In this document: piece after piece, positions 18,417 to 26,942 of the stretch | Layout: every line of letters begins with the position of its first letter | Position numbering within the stretch: position 1 is the stretch's first letter | Source of the DNA: JAPLJU01 sp036725345 | GTDB lineage: Bacteria > Desulfobacterota > Syntrophia > Syntrophales > UBA2192 | DNA: 64,000 nucleotides | Reading direction: 5' to 3' | NCBI GenBank assembly: GCA_036725345.1 | Contig: DAIMEJ010000001.1 | Coordinates: 62,001-126,000, forward strand | The notes under the pieces: generated by a model | Told to the model about the DNA's origin: nothing | The model's database searches: none | The model's input: only the letters and a program-made list of their open reading frames with translations | Translations under genes and position numbers: made by a program

Positions 18417-18768
18417 TTCGGGAATGCCTCACAGATGCCGTGGGTCATTGCCGGCTGCCTCGCGGACCGGGGCGGTATGCTGCAGGCAAAATGGTGCGGG
18501 TTTTTCTCCTGCGGAAGCCTCATTGTCACTCTCATCCAGAAGGGGGCACCCATATCGTCGTTCCCGGTAATCCTCTCAGACTGATGGCCGTGCCGGGCAA
18601 GAAGCTCGTATGCGGGATCCCCGGTAGCCTGCTCGGGCTGCTTGTTCTAAAATAGTGCCTTGACTTGAGGTCACCGACTATGTGAGCTATGTTGTGCCGG
18701 GCATGTGTTGTTCGCCCGGCTGTTTGAAAAAGGGGGTTTGGCCCCGGAAAATGAGAGGTTGATGACCG
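18417..18768. other. Intergenic region without a clear gene
   Basis: A 352-bp gap inside an otherwise tight same-strand run. No protein-coding frame here has the composition or a ribosome site of a gene. TTGACT at 18661-18666 has no convincing -10 at normal spacing. It may hold the promoter of the CoA-transferase/hyp genes. Confidence 0.5.
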
Positions 18769-19614
18769 ATGAAAGATAAACTGATGACAGCAAGTGAAGC
18801 GGCGCGCCTTGTCGAAGACGGGTGTCATCTGGGTGTCGGTGCCGGCATGGCGATGAACCCCATGCCCGTCGTGAGGGAGGTCATCAAGAGGGGTGTCAGG
18901 GGGCTCACGCTCACCCCCGTCGTCACCGGCGGTTATGTGGCGGATCTCCTCATCGGCGCCGGATGCGTCGAGACGGCCCAGTTCCCTCAGATCGTCATGG
19001 ACGAGTTCGGGCTTGCGCCCAACTTCAGGAAGTGGGCGGAAAGCGGCCGGCTCAAGTACCTGGAAACCATGTGAGCGTCCCTCCTCCTCGGGCTCCAGGC
19101 TGGAGCCTACAACCTCCCCTTTATCCCCGTCCTCGGTTTTTTAGGGACGGACTACATGAAGATACGGCCCGACCTCAAGAAGGTCAAAGACCCTTATTCG
19201 GGCAACGGCAATGAATACGTCGTGGTGCCCCCGATCATCCCCGACGTGGCCATTATCCACGCCACGAAGGGGGATCGCTTCGGCGGCGTGACGACCTTCA
19301 GCATGCGAAATGATCTGCTCCTGGCCCGGGCCGCCAGGAAAACCATTGCCGTTGTCGAGGAGCTTCTCGAGCCGGACGCGGTTCTCCCGGCGCGCAACGA
19401 GGTCTATGTCGCCCCCTTCCATGTCGATGCCGTCGTGCTGGCGCCGCGGGGCGCCCATCCCACGGGTTGTCCCGGAAAATACGGCGTCGACGGGGCCCAC
19501 ATCAAGGCGTACATGACGGCTGCGAAGGATGACAGGACGTTCAGGCAATACCTGGACACCTACATCTGCGGGCCGAAGGACCACAACGAGTATCTCCGGA
19601 AAGTGGGGTTGTGA
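18769..19614 (+). CDS. CoA-transferase subunit A with an in-frame UGA (candidate selenoprotein)
   Basis: Subunit A of a GctA/CatI-type CoA-transferase (PF01144), 281 residues if read through. The N-terminal part (GCHLGVGAGMAMNPMPVV, LTLTPVVTGGYVADLLIGAG) ends at TGA 19072-19074 after LKYLETM. The same frame then continues without another stop: ASLLLGLQAGAYNLPFIPV, GFLGTDYMKI, DVAIIHATKGDRFGG, PAHP-like GAHPTGCPGKYG, to 19614. No base is lost or gained, so this is one codon, not a frameshift. From 16 nt after the TGA lies a 17-nt hairpin (19091-19107) with loop AGGCT, similar to bacterial SECIS elements. Subunit B follows 4 nt after the stop. It is either a selenoprotein, a single nonsense mutation, or a sequencing error. 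Confidence 0.8.
19090..19108 (+). promoter_or_regulatory. SECIS-like hairpin downstream of in-frame UGA
   Basis: GGCTCC (19091-19096) pairs with GGAGCC (19102-19107) around AGGCT; an A-U pair can close the loop to GGC, and an outer G-U pair adds one step. The loop begins 23 nt after the UGA, within the range known for bacterial SECIS elements, and a G falls in the first two loop positions. The E. coli fdhF element also has a loop beginning AGG. Confidence 0.5.
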
Positions 19615-19618
19615 GATC

Positions 19619-20362
19619 ATGGAAAACAAGGCGACGGATCAAACCGTGCGAATGATCGTGGCTATCTCGAAAATCCTGAAAAACGGGGAGTGGGTCGCCG
19701 CGGGTACGCTTTCACCGGTCCCGGTGGCCGGCACCCTCCTGGCGAAGCACACGCACGCGCCGGATATCACGTCCATATTTTTCGGAGACCCGGCCGACCG
19801 CATGGGGGAAGGCCTCTTCGAGCTCTTCGGACTCGTTCAGAAGGGGAAAATCGACGTTTTCTTCCTGTCGGGGGCGCAGATCGATCAGCAGGGAAACATC
19901 AATCTTTCCGTCATCGGGGATTACAGCAAGCCGAAGGTCAGGCTCCCGGGGGGCGCGGGCTCCAACATGCTCTACGCCATGGCCGGGCGCACCATTCTCT
20001 TCACCGCCACGCACACGAAAAACCTCTTCGTCCAGAAGGCCGATTTCGTGAACGCGACGGCCTTCGACGGCGGCGTCAAGACGCCCTGGAGGCGGGGCGG
20101 ATTGAGCCACGTGGTCACGCCGTTCGGCATCATGAGGTTCGACACCGGGATCAACAGAATCGTCCTGGACTCTGTTTTCCCGGGCGTTTCCGTGGACACC
20201 GTCGTGGAGAACACGGGATTCGACCTGGGCACAGGCACGAGAACCATCCCGACCATCGAGCCCGTGCGTGAAGAGGAATTGAGAATCCTCAAAGAGGTTG
20301 TGTCCAGGGAGATGAGACCCATCTACCCGCTCTTTACCGAAAGGCTCTGGGGGGCCGCTTAA
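19619..20362 (+). CDS. CoA-transferase subunit B
   Basis: The 247-residue partner of the preceding subunit A, of the GctB/CatJ type. Seen are GEWVAAGTLSPVPVAGTLLA at the N-terminus, the segment SGAQIDQQGNINLSVIGDY, and LPGGAGSNMLYAMAGRTILF. In the family the catalytic glutamate that forms the CoA thioester is on subunit B, in an SGAEID- or SEN-like context; here the equivalent SGAQID has Gln, so the assignment of the nucleophile needs care. The gene starts 4 nt after subunit A, which argues that both are made together and that the subunit A reading is continuous. Confidence 0.88.
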   Translation: MENKATDQTVRMIVAISKILKNGEWVAAGTLSPVPVAGTLLAKHTHAPDITSIFFGDPADRMGEGLFELFGLVQKGKIDVFFLSGAQIDQQGNINLSVIGDYSKPKVRLPGGAGSNMLYAMAGRTILFTATHTKNLFVQKADFVNATAFDGGVKTPWRRGGLSHVVTPFGIMRFDTGINRIVLDSVFPGVSVDTVVENTGFDLGTGTRTIPTIEPVREEELRILKEVVSREMRPIYPLFTERLWGAA

Positions 20363-20384
20363 TCACAAAAAGAAGGATCTTGTC

Positions 20385-20735
20385 ATGCACGAACTCCCCG
20401 TGACCGAGAACATCCTCAAGGTTGTGCTTCGGCACGCCGAGGAGGCGAAAGCAGTCAGGGTCATCAGCGTGAGCCTCCGGATCGGGGAGTTGAGCGATGT
20501 CATCGACGAGTGGCTCCAGCGGTATTTCGACCACCTGAGCAGGGGAACGGTTGCCGAGGGAGCCGGGCTGCTGGTCGAGAGGATGCCCGTTGTATTCCGC
20601 TGCGAGGGTTGCGGAAAATCATTCCATGTCAACATCCGGGAGGTCAGGGATGTCGTCTGCCCCGCCTGCGGGGGAGGGAAGGCGTCGTTCGTTTCCGGAC
20701 GGGAATTTTTCATCAAGTCAATCGAGGTGATCTGA
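20385..20735 (+). CDS. hypA: HypA-type nickel chaperone
   Basis: A 116-residue HypA/HybF protein that carries nickel to metalloenzymes. The N-terminal MHELPVTENIL supplies the nickel-binding Met-His pair, and the zinc site is formed by CEGCG and CPACG (near residues 70 and 95). No hydrogenase, urease or other known nickel enzyme is in the window. Its stop shares a base with the hypB start (TGATG). It follows CoA-transferase B by 22 nt, an unusual neighbour for hyp genes. Confidence 0.9.
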   Translation: MHELPVTENILKVVLRHAEEAKAVRVISVSLRIGELSDVIDEWLQRYFDHLSRGTVAEGAGLLVERMPVVFRCEGCGKSFHVNIREVRDVVCPACGGGKASFVSGREFFIKSIEVI

Positions 20736-21403
20736 TGACCGGTATACGACTCATTGAAATCAAGGAAGGAATTCTTGCCGACAACGACAAGGCTGCCGAA
20801 GAAATCCGAAAGCAACTTCGATCAAGGCAGGTCTTCATGCTCAATCTCATGGCTTCGCCGGGCGGCGGTAAGACAAGCCTCATCATCCAGACGCTCCGCG
20901 GCCTGAAAGGTCTCTTCAGGACGGCCGTCATCGAGGGGGACATTGACTCCATGGTCGATGCGGAGAAGGTGGCGCAGGAGGGCATCCCGGCGGTGCAGCT
21001 GCGGACGGGCGGCGCCTGTCACCTCGACGCCGTCATGGTGGATATGGCCCTCCGGGAGATGGACCTCTTTGCCCTCGATCTCATCATCGTCGAAAACATC
21101 GGAAACCTTGTCTGCCCCGCCGAGTTTGACACGGGTGCCGTGAAAAACGTCATGATCCTGAGCGTTCCCGAGGGCGACGACAAACCCCTCAAGTACCCCC
21201 TGATGTTCACGATCTGCGACGCCCTGGTGGTGAACAAGACAGACTATCTGGCCATGGCCGACTTCGACATGAAGGTCCTGAAGGAGCGGGTTCTGACGCT
21301 GAACCCGAAAATAAAAATCTTCGAAGTCTCCTGCAAGACGGGCGAGGGCATACCGGCCTGGACACAGTGGCTCAGGGAAGAAGTCGAGGCCTTCAAGCGA
21401 TAG
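20735..21403 (+). CDS. hypB: HypB-type nickel-insertion GTPase
   Basis: A 222-residue SIMIBI GTPase that works with HypA. Seen are the P-loop LMASPGGGKTSLI, the conserved Asp segment IEGDIDSMVDAEKV, RTGGACHLDA (with the metal-binding Cys and His), IVENIGNLVCP, the NKTD base-specificity motif, and VSCKTGEGI. There is no His-rich N-terminal nickel-storage stretch. The start at 20735 overlaps the hypA stop by one base, so translation is coupled. Confidence 0.92.
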   Translation: MTGIRLIEIKEGILADNDKAAEEIRKQLRSRQVFMLNLMASPGGGKTSLIIQTLRGLKGLFRTAVIEGDIDSMVDAEKVAQEGIPAVQLRTGGACHLDAVMVDMALREMDLFALDLIIVENIGNLVCPAEFDTGAVKNVMILSVPEGDDKPLKYPLMFTICDALVVNKTDYLAMADFDMKVLKERVLTLNPKIKIFEVSCKTGEGIPAWTQWLREEVEAFKR

Positions 21404-21415
21404 GGGAGGAAGACA

Positions 21416-22498
21416 GTGGACGTGTACGATCAATTAAGGGAGATACTGGACGCGTACCCCACGGGAGCGCCGCGCTCGCCGGTCTTTGACAAGATATTGA
21501 GGATACTCTTCACGCCCGAAGAGGCCGCGGTCCTCATCCACATGAACTTTTCACCCAGGCCGGTCGAGGCGATAGCCGCCGCCGCGGGGGTGCCCGTGGA
21601 GGAGGCCGACCGGATGCTGGGCGCCCTGGCCGACCGGGTGCTTGTCTTCAGCCGGGAGAAGGGCGGGAAGCGTTCCTATGGCCTTCTGCCCACGATCCCA
21701 GGCCTTTTCGAATATCCTTTCATGCAGGGCAAAATTACGCCGCAACTCGAAGAGCTGGGGAAACTCTGGGATGACTATCACGGCGACGGTCTTGGCGCAG
21801 CCTTCGCCGGAAGCCCCACGGCGGTGGCCCGTGTCATTCCAGTCGAGAAATCCGTCGATGCGGCGCTCCGGGTCCATCCTTACGAAGAAGTCAAGAATCT
21901 CATTGACAGCGTGGATTTCATAGGCCTCGGTCCATGCGCCTGCCGTGTCAGCCTCCACCACTGCGAAAAACCGACGGAAACGTGCCTTTTCTTCGATGCC
22001 CCGGCGCGATTCCTGGTCGAAAAAAAAGCCGCCCGTCAGATCACACGCGAGGAGGCCTATGCCGTTCTCGAGCGCGCGGAAGAAGAAGGCCTGGTCCACA
22101 CGAGCACGAACACGGCCGACAGGCCAGGCTTTCTCTGCAACTGCTGTCAGTGCTGCTGCATTATCCTGAAGGGCCGGACGAAGCTTGGCATCTCCAGCGC
22201 CTTTGCGCCGAGCGGCTTCCTGGCGGCGGTCAGGAGTGAAGAATGCACCGGCTGCGGAATCTGCGCCGACGAACGCTGCCCCATGGGCGCTATTGATATA
22301 AAGGAAGACGTCGCTTCGGTGGCGGTGGAGAAGTGCATCGGTTGCGGTCTCTGTGTAACGGCCTGTCCCGTGGAGGCTATAGCACTCGTCCGGCGGAGTG
22401 ATGCGCCTGAGATTCCGGCCACAAACCAGGAAATGCTCGGGAAAGTCCTGACGGAAAAGGGGAAGCTTCAAAAATTCACGAAGCTCATGAAGTCCTGA
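21416..22498 (+). CDS. [4Fe-4S] protein with N-terminal winged-helix-like domain
   Basis: A 360-residue protein. Residues about 25-100 look like a winged helix of the kind used in redox-regulated or MarR-like proteins. The middle has cysteine clusters (CACRVSLHHCEKPTETC near residue 175, and CNCCQCCC near residue 240), and the C-terminus has two ferredoxin motifs (CTGCGICADERCP and CIGCGLCVTACP). It starts at GTG 21416, 12 nt after hypB, with GGGGAGGA upstream. The cofactors must be [4Fe-4S] clusters in the ferredoxin part; the role is unknown but an electron-transfer or assembly partner for the hyp/CoA-transferase operon is likely. Confidence 0.85.
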   Translation: MDVYDQLREILDAYPTGAPRSPVFDKILRILFTPEEAAVLIHMNFSPRPVEAIAAAAGVPVEEADRMLGALADRVLVFSREKGGKRSYGLLPTIPGLFEYPFMQGKITPQLEELGKLWDDYHGDGLGAAFAGSPTAVARVIPVEKSVDAALRVHPYEEVKNLIDSVDFIGLGPCACRVSLHHCEKPTETCLFFDAPARFLVEKKAARQITREEAYAVLERAEEEGLVHTSTNTADRPGFLCNCCQCCCIILKGRTKLGISSAFAPSGFLAAVRSEECTGCGICADERCPMGAIDIKEDVASVAVEKCIGCGLCVTACPVEAIALVRRSDAPEIPATNQEMLGKVLTEKGKLQKFTKLMKS

Positions 22499-22508
22499 GG
22501 ATTCAAGC

Positions 22509-22799
22509 ATGCTGTTGCCGGGGATGGCCGCATGGACCCTTCCCGCCGCTTCACTGGGTTTCTTCCATACCCCCTGGGTCCTCTTTACCATCTTTGTCCT
22601 TGGGCCCAGCGAACCCCTCATCCCGGTTCTCATGTTTCCGGCGGCAAGGAATGCCAGTCTCTTGATGACCTACGATAGGGGGGGCAGCACGATTTACTCT
22701 TATGAAATTTTCGCAGATTTGGACGTGGACGGATCCTTTTACGAGGATTACGATGAGGATGATTATTACTCCGGTGAATTGAACTGGGTCATATTTTAA
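22509..22799 (+). pseudogene. Remnant of a TauE/UreH-like (nickel permease-type) membrane protein
   Basis: A 96-residue frame with GAGGA upstream of its ATG. Residues 18-50 (TPWVLFTIFVLGPSEPLIPVLM) resemble, from memory, a segment with GPCEPLIP in transmembrane proteins of the TauE/UreH type; here the Cys is Ser. After residue 52 the sequence becomes low-complexity and acidic (EDYDEDDYY) and does not match the family, and the N-terminal helices are missing. I read it as a decayed fragment of a membrane protein, possibly a nickel transporter next to hypAB. It could also be a small acidic protein of its own. Confidence 0.4.
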
Positions 22800-22828
22800 G
22801 ACACCTTGCAGTAAAGGGTAATCAAGCG

Positions 22829-22863
22829 AGGAGCGATATTGAATCACTCCCCGGCTTTTTTAT
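22829..22863 (+). terminator. Possible terminator of the hyp operon
   Basis: GGAG-C-GAT pairs with ATC-A-CTCC around a 5-nt loop, followed by CCGGCTTTTTTATT. The stem is modest. Confidence 0.4.
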
Positions 22864-22980
22864 TGCCCTTTGAGAACCCACCTGACAGGCACACAGGAGA
22901 AGCACAGGCGGCATTTTAAGCTTGTCATTACCTCACCGGCAGGCTACAAATAGAGTCCAAAAAGTGCCGCAGGCCTCCCC

Positions 22981-23952
22981 ATGTCGCAGGAACGCCGCAA
23001 GATAGCCGCCGCCCTTCTCTCGGTGATTTCCAACATCACCCTGCTGACGACGAAGATCATTGCGGGTCTTCTGATCGGTTCCGTCTCCATCATCTCCGAG
23101 GCGATTCACTCCGGCATCGACCTGCTCGCAGCCGTCATCGCCCTCATCTCCGTCAGGACATCGAGCCTCCCCGCCGACGAGGAGCATCCCTTCGGGCACG
23201 GGAAGATCGAGAACATCTCCGGCACGATAGAGGCCCTGCTTATTTTCGCTGCGGCTATCTGGATCATCTACGAGGCCGCCCGGAAGTTCATCCGACCCGA
23301 GCCTCTGGAGGCCGTGGGTTGGGGTGTGATCGTCATGGCGGTGTCCGTGGTCATTAATTTGATCGTGTCTGAGAATCTTTTCCGCGTGGGACGGGAAACG
23401 GATTCCGTGGCCCTCCAGGCCGACGCGTGGCATCTCAGGACGGACGTCTACACATCCGCCGGCGTCCTGTTGAGTCTGGCGATCATCGGGATTGGCAGGC
23501 AATACAGGCCCGATCTCTACCTGGACTGGCTGGACCCCGTCGCGGCCCTCGCCGTTGCCGCCATCATCCTGAGGGCGGCCTACAATCTGACCGTCCAGTC
23601 CGCAAGGGACCTCATGGACGTCCAACTTCCCCCGGAGGAAGCGGCATGGATACGGGGCCTGATCATGGAGCACCGGCCCGTTATCCGCGGTTTTCACAAG
23701 ATGAGGACACGAAAGGCCGGGCACTTCCGCTTCATCGAATTCCACATCCAGGTGGACTCGAAGATGTCCGTCGAGGACGCCCACCATCTGACCGATGAAA
23801 TCTCCAGGCGGATCAGGGAGAAATATCCGGATTCAACCGTGACTATCCACGTCGAGCCCTGCAGGGGCGACTGTCTCGACGAGTGCCTGGAGGGCTGCAT
23901 CATGAACGGTGAGGAAAGGTCAGGCATCCGGCGTGAAGCCGGCAGGGTGTAG
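22981..23952 (+). CDS. Cation diffusion facilitator (CDF) efflux protein
   Basis: A 323-residue proton-coupled exporter of divalent metals such as zinc, iron or cobalt. Seen are six membrane segments, SEAIHSGIDLLAAVIAL with the first metal-ligand pair on TM2, the FGHGK loop, LQADAWHLRTDVYTS with the second pair on TM5, and a cytoplasmic C-terminal domain (RKAGHFRFIEFHIQVDSKMSVEDAHHLTDEI). The tail after residue 290 adds a Cys-rich motif (CRGDCLDECLEGCIM), which is not usual. It ends one base before glgB, tail to tail. Confidence 0.93.
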   Translation: MSQERRKIAAALLSVISNITLLTTKIIAGLLIGSVSIISEAIHSGIDLLAAVIALISVRTSSLPADEEHPFGHGKIENISGTIEALLIFAAAIWIIYEAARKFIRPEPLEAVGWGVIVMAVSVVINLIVSENLFRVGRETDSVALQADAWHLRTDVYTSAGVLLSLAIIGIGRQYRPDLYLDWLDPVAALAVAAIILRAAYNLTVQSARDLMDVQLPPEEAAWIRGLIMEHRPVIRGFHKMRTRKAGHFRFIEFHIQVDSKMSVEDAHHLTDEISRRIREKYPDSTVTIHVEPCRGDCLDECLEGCIMNGEERSGIRREAGRV

Positions 23953-25962
23953 TCAGCGACGCTCAAGGACGACGGCCGTCCGCGTGGGCAGATAGAGGCT
24001 GATGGTGTGCCTCAACTGCCCGTCTTTTTTTTCGGGGATCGTGAAATGGCCCTGATCTTTTTTCAGCCGCCCGTGGCCTCCGTACCTAGCATCGTCGCTG
24101 TCCAGGATGATCTCGTACCGACCGGGCGGCGCCTCGAAGCGGTAGTCGGCGTGAGAACGCGCGGGGTGAAAGTTGAAAACGAAAAGCAGCCCCGCCCTCA
24201 TGAAAGCCAGGACCCGGTCCATGCTCTGTTCCAGCAGGAGACGCGGTCCCGGGCTTCCGAGCAGTTTGAAACCCCTGGCCACATCGATCATGTCCCTGTC
24301 GAACCGGGCGAGGAGCCCGTATTTTAGCCCCGGGTCGTCCGCGAGATGCCATTGCCGCCTGGCGTATTTGTAGGACCAGTTGTTTCCCTCGCGGGGGAAG
24401 TCGATCCATTCGGGGTGACCGAACTCGTTGCCCATGAAGTTGAGATAGCCGTCGGCGGCCGTGGCCAGCGTGATCAGGCGGATCATCTTATGGAGGGCCA
24501 TCCCCCGGTCGACGCGGAGGTTTTCGTCCCCCACCGTCATGTGGTCGTACATGTCCGCGTCGATGAGCCGGAATATGATGGTCTTGTCGCCCACGAGGGC
24601 CTGGTCGTGCGATTCGGCGTAGCTGATCGTTTTCTCCCCGTGCCGCCGGTTGTTGAGCTCAAACCACAGGTGACCCAACGGCCAGTCTTCGTCGGGCAAA
24701 TCTTTCGTGAGCTTGATCCAGTAGTCCGGGATCCCCATGGCGAAACGGTAGTCGAAACCGTTGCCGCCGTCCTCCACGGGCATGGCGAGACCCGGCATGC
24801 CGCTCATGTCCTCGGCAACGGTCACGGCATCGGGGCGGATGTCGTGGATGACCCGGTTGGCCAGCGTCAGGTAGGCGAGGGCTTCTTCGTCGACGCTCCC
24901 ATCGAAATAGTCGTCGTAGGAGGTGAAAGCCTTTTCAAGGCCGTGGTGCAGGTAGAGCATGCTGGTGACGCCGTCGAAGCGAAACCCGTCGAAGCGATAC
25001 TCGTCTAGCCAGAAGCGGCAGTTGGAGAGAAGGAAGTGGAGGACCTCGGGTTTCCCGTAGTCGAAGCACCGCGAGTCCCAGGCCCGGTGATAGCCCCGTT
25101 CACCCTCGTGGAAATATTGGTAGAGCGTGCCGTCGAAACGGCCGATCCCCTCCACCTCGTTGGAGGCGGCGTGGGAGTGGACGATGTCCATGATGACGGC
25201 GATCCCCAGGCCGTGGGCGGCATCGATGAGCGCCTTGAGATCCTCGGGGGTGCCGAACCGGGATGAGGCGGCAAAGAAATTGGAGACCTGGTAACCGAAA
25301 GATCCGTAGTAGGGGTGTTCCTGTACCGCCATGAGCTGGATCATGTTGTACCCGGCCTTCGAGATCCGGGGCAGGATTTTCTCCGTGAATTCCCCGTAGG
25401 TTCCGACCCGTTCGGCGTCCTGCGCCATGCCGACGTGGGCTTCGTAGATCAACAAGGGGCATGCGGGGCATCTAAATCCGGGGTTTCTCCAGCGGTAGGG
25501 TTCCGGCGGCGACCAGACCTGGGCGTTGAAAATGAGGGTCTCCGGGTCCTGGACGGCGCGCCGGGTCCAGGCGGGAATGCGATCGCCCTTTCCTGCGGGC
25601 CAGTGAACGCGCAGGCGGTAGAGGTCCCCGTGTTTCAGGGAATCGGCGGGGAGGCTGATCTCCCATATGCCGTCAGTGCCGGCGCGATCGAGGGCAAAGC
25701 CCTTCTTTTCCTTCCAGTCTGTCATATCCCCGACAAGAGAAAGGGCGGAGGCGTTGGGCGCCCATTCGCGAAAAACCCAGCGGCCGTCCCGTAAATGAAG
25801 GCCGAAGTATTCGTGACCCGAGGCAAATTCCGCGAGGGACATTTTTCCTTCCGTGAGCCTCGATTCCGTCTCCACGGTTTTCTCGAGTCGTCTTTCGATG
25901 GACTCCCTGTATGATTCGAGCAGGGCGTCTTTTTGGATGAGGCGATCGGTCAACTTTTTCAT
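23953..25962 (-). CDS. glgB: 1,4-alpha-glucan branching enzyme (GH13_8 type)
   Basis: A 669-residue GH13 enzyme that makes alpha-1,6 branches in glycogen. Seen are an N-terminal CBM48-like domain (FREWAPNASALSLVGDMTDW), the regions of the barrel (MDIVHSHA, the nucleophile Asp in FDGFRFDGVTSM, the acid Glu in VTVAEDMSGMPG, and the third Asp in ESHDQALVGDK) and a C-terminal beta domain. The AEDMSG region and the shorter N-terminus match the eukaryote-like GH13_8 subgroup, not the E. coli-type GH13_9. No glgA or glgC is in the window. It converges with the CDF gene with no gap. Confidence 0.93.
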   Translation of the reverse strand: MKKLTDRLIQKDALLESYRESIERRLEKTVETESRLTEGKMSLAEFASGHEYFGLHLRDGRWVFREWAPNASALSLVGDMTDWKEKKGFALDRAGTDGIWEISLPADSLKHGDLYRLRVHWPAGKGDRIPAWTRRAVQDPETLIFNAQVWSPPEPYRWRNPGFRCPACPLLIYEAHVGMAQDAERVGTYGEFTEKILPRISKAGYNMIQLMAVQEHPYYGSFGYQVSNFFAASSRFGTPEDLKALIDAAHGLGIAVIMDIVHSHAASNEVEGIGRFDGTLYQYFHEGERGYHRAWDSRCFDYGKPEVLHFLLSNCRFWLDEYRFDGFRFDGVTSMLYLHHGLEKAFTSYDDYFDGSVDEEALAYLTLANRVIHDIRPDAVTVAEDMSGMPGLAMPVEDGGNGFDYRFAMGIPDYWIKLTKDLPDEDWPLGHLWFELNNRRHGEKTISYAESHDQALVGDKTIIFRLIDADMYDHMTVGDENLRVDRGMALHKMIRLITLATAADGYLNFMGNEFGHPEWIDFPREGNNWSYKYARRQWHLADDPGLKYGLLARFDRDMIDVARGFKLLGSPGPRLLLEQSMDRVLAFMRAGLLFVFNFHPARSHADYRFEAPPGRYEIILDSDDARYGGHGRLKKDQGHFTIPEKKDGQLRHTISLYLPTRTAVVLERR

Positions 25963-26327
25963 CCGGCTGCCCCCGTCAGGACTCCCATGGCGTTTGTGAT
26001 GCGGTTTCCAATACGTACTTTTACATTGACTTTAATAAAATTTCTATGTTATTTTTCAATCAGTTACATAACCTTCCAGAAGCGGCCCGGCTCAGGCGAA
26101 GTCACTTTCCACTTCCCGGTCAAGTTCTCGGTTCTCATCGATTTCAGTGCAGGTTGATCCCGTTCACTCTCTTCACGCATCCCTCGACGCGAATGTTTGA
26201 CGGTCCGGATGAAACCATCCGAACAGTCCGCCTGATCTCGGGAATCCCTCGGGGGTGAGGCAGGAATCGGTTTCGGGATGTCATTGGGGAGAAAACCTGG
26301 TTCGCAAAGAGAGAAGGAGGTGATCGT
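25963..26327. other. AT-rich intergenic region
   Basis: This 365-bp gap between divergent glgB and the DUF3303 gene has no open frame with a ribosome site. An AT-rich patch at 26020-26070 contains TTGACT with a weak TTATTT at 17 bp and could act as a promoter in either direction. Confidence 0.5.
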
Positions 26328-26585
26328 ATGCTTTTCATGATGATCTGTACGTGGGAACCCGGAAACGAGAAAGAAGTCAGGACAAGAAGAGCAAAGTGGG
26401 AGTGGCCGAAGGAGGTCAAAGTCATATCCGAATTCTACGATCTGCAGGGTCTGAGGACGATTTACGTCGTCGACACCAACGCGGTGGGGCTCATCGCGGC
26501 GAGAGCGGCATGGATCGACGTTTTGAAATTCGAGGTCTTTCCCGTATACCCCATCGGTGTCTCGAAGGCGCAGTTGAAGAAATAA
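26328..26585 (+). CDS. DUF3303-family small protein
   Basis: An 85-residue protein of the DUF3303 group, recognised by the opening MLFMMICTWEPGNEKEV, the middle GLRTIYVVDTNAVGLI, and the end FPVYPIGVSKA. These form a ferredoxin-like alpha/beta fold. The biological role is unknown. A strong site (AGAAGGAGGTGATC) precedes the ATG. Confidence 0.8.
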   Translation: MLFMMICTWEPGNEKEVRTRRAKWEWPKEVKVISEFYDLQGLRTIYVVDTNAVGLIAARAAWIDVLKFEVFPVYPIGVSKAQLKK

Positions 26586-26640
26586 ACGGGAGGTAGGCGA
26601 ACAGGACCGTGGTCTTTCTGATGAAGAAAGGAGGCACGTC

Positions 26641-26823
26641 ATGTCAAAACTGGAGATGGCGCCGGAGGAAATCGCAGCGCTCGTGGCCTTTATCGAAAGA
26701 TACCTTCCCGACCTCCGAGTTGAGATTGCGAACACAGACCAGCGGGAATTCCGCAAATTTCTGAAACAGCGGGAAGAGTTAATCCGGGAGATCCTGCAGC
26801 GTCTGAAGCAGCCGGTGGAGTGA
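26641..26823 (+). CDS. Small hypothetical protein (60 aa)
   Basis: It has a good ribosome site (AAAGGAGGCACGTC) directly before the ATG. The sequence is mostly amphipathic helix (EEIAALVAFIERYL, REFRKFLKQREELIREILQRL). No family is recognised. It sits 55 nt after the DUF3303 gene and probably shares its transcript, ending at the hairpin terminator downstream. Confidence 0.65.
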   Translation: MSKLEMAPEEIAALVAFIERYLPDLRVEIANTDQREFRKFLKQREELIREILQRLKQPVE

Positions 26824-26905
26824 AGGGTTCATACCTCGTCAACCGGCGTGTCAATGACGGGGCGATGAGCGGGGATACACAGGGTATCTGCAAGGCCGGA
26901 AAGGT

Positions 26906-26942
26906 AAAAGGCAGAGGGGGTACTTTCCCTCTGCCTTTTGCG
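26906..26942 (+). terminator. Strong Rho-independent terminator
   Basis: A 13-bp stem AAAAGGCAGAGGG/CCCTCTGCCTTTT around an 8-nt loop. The A/T flanks make it work on both strands. Confidence 0.85.

Noticed and set aside
18440..18655. 71-codon frame between the HMG-CoA-lyase-like gene and the CoA-transferase
   Set aside because: No ribosome site, no family signal, and composition unlike neighbouring genes.
18769..19614. Reading the CoA-transferase A gene as a frameshift pseudogene
   Set aside because: Both halves are in the same frame and are separated by exactly one stop codon, so no base is lost or gained.
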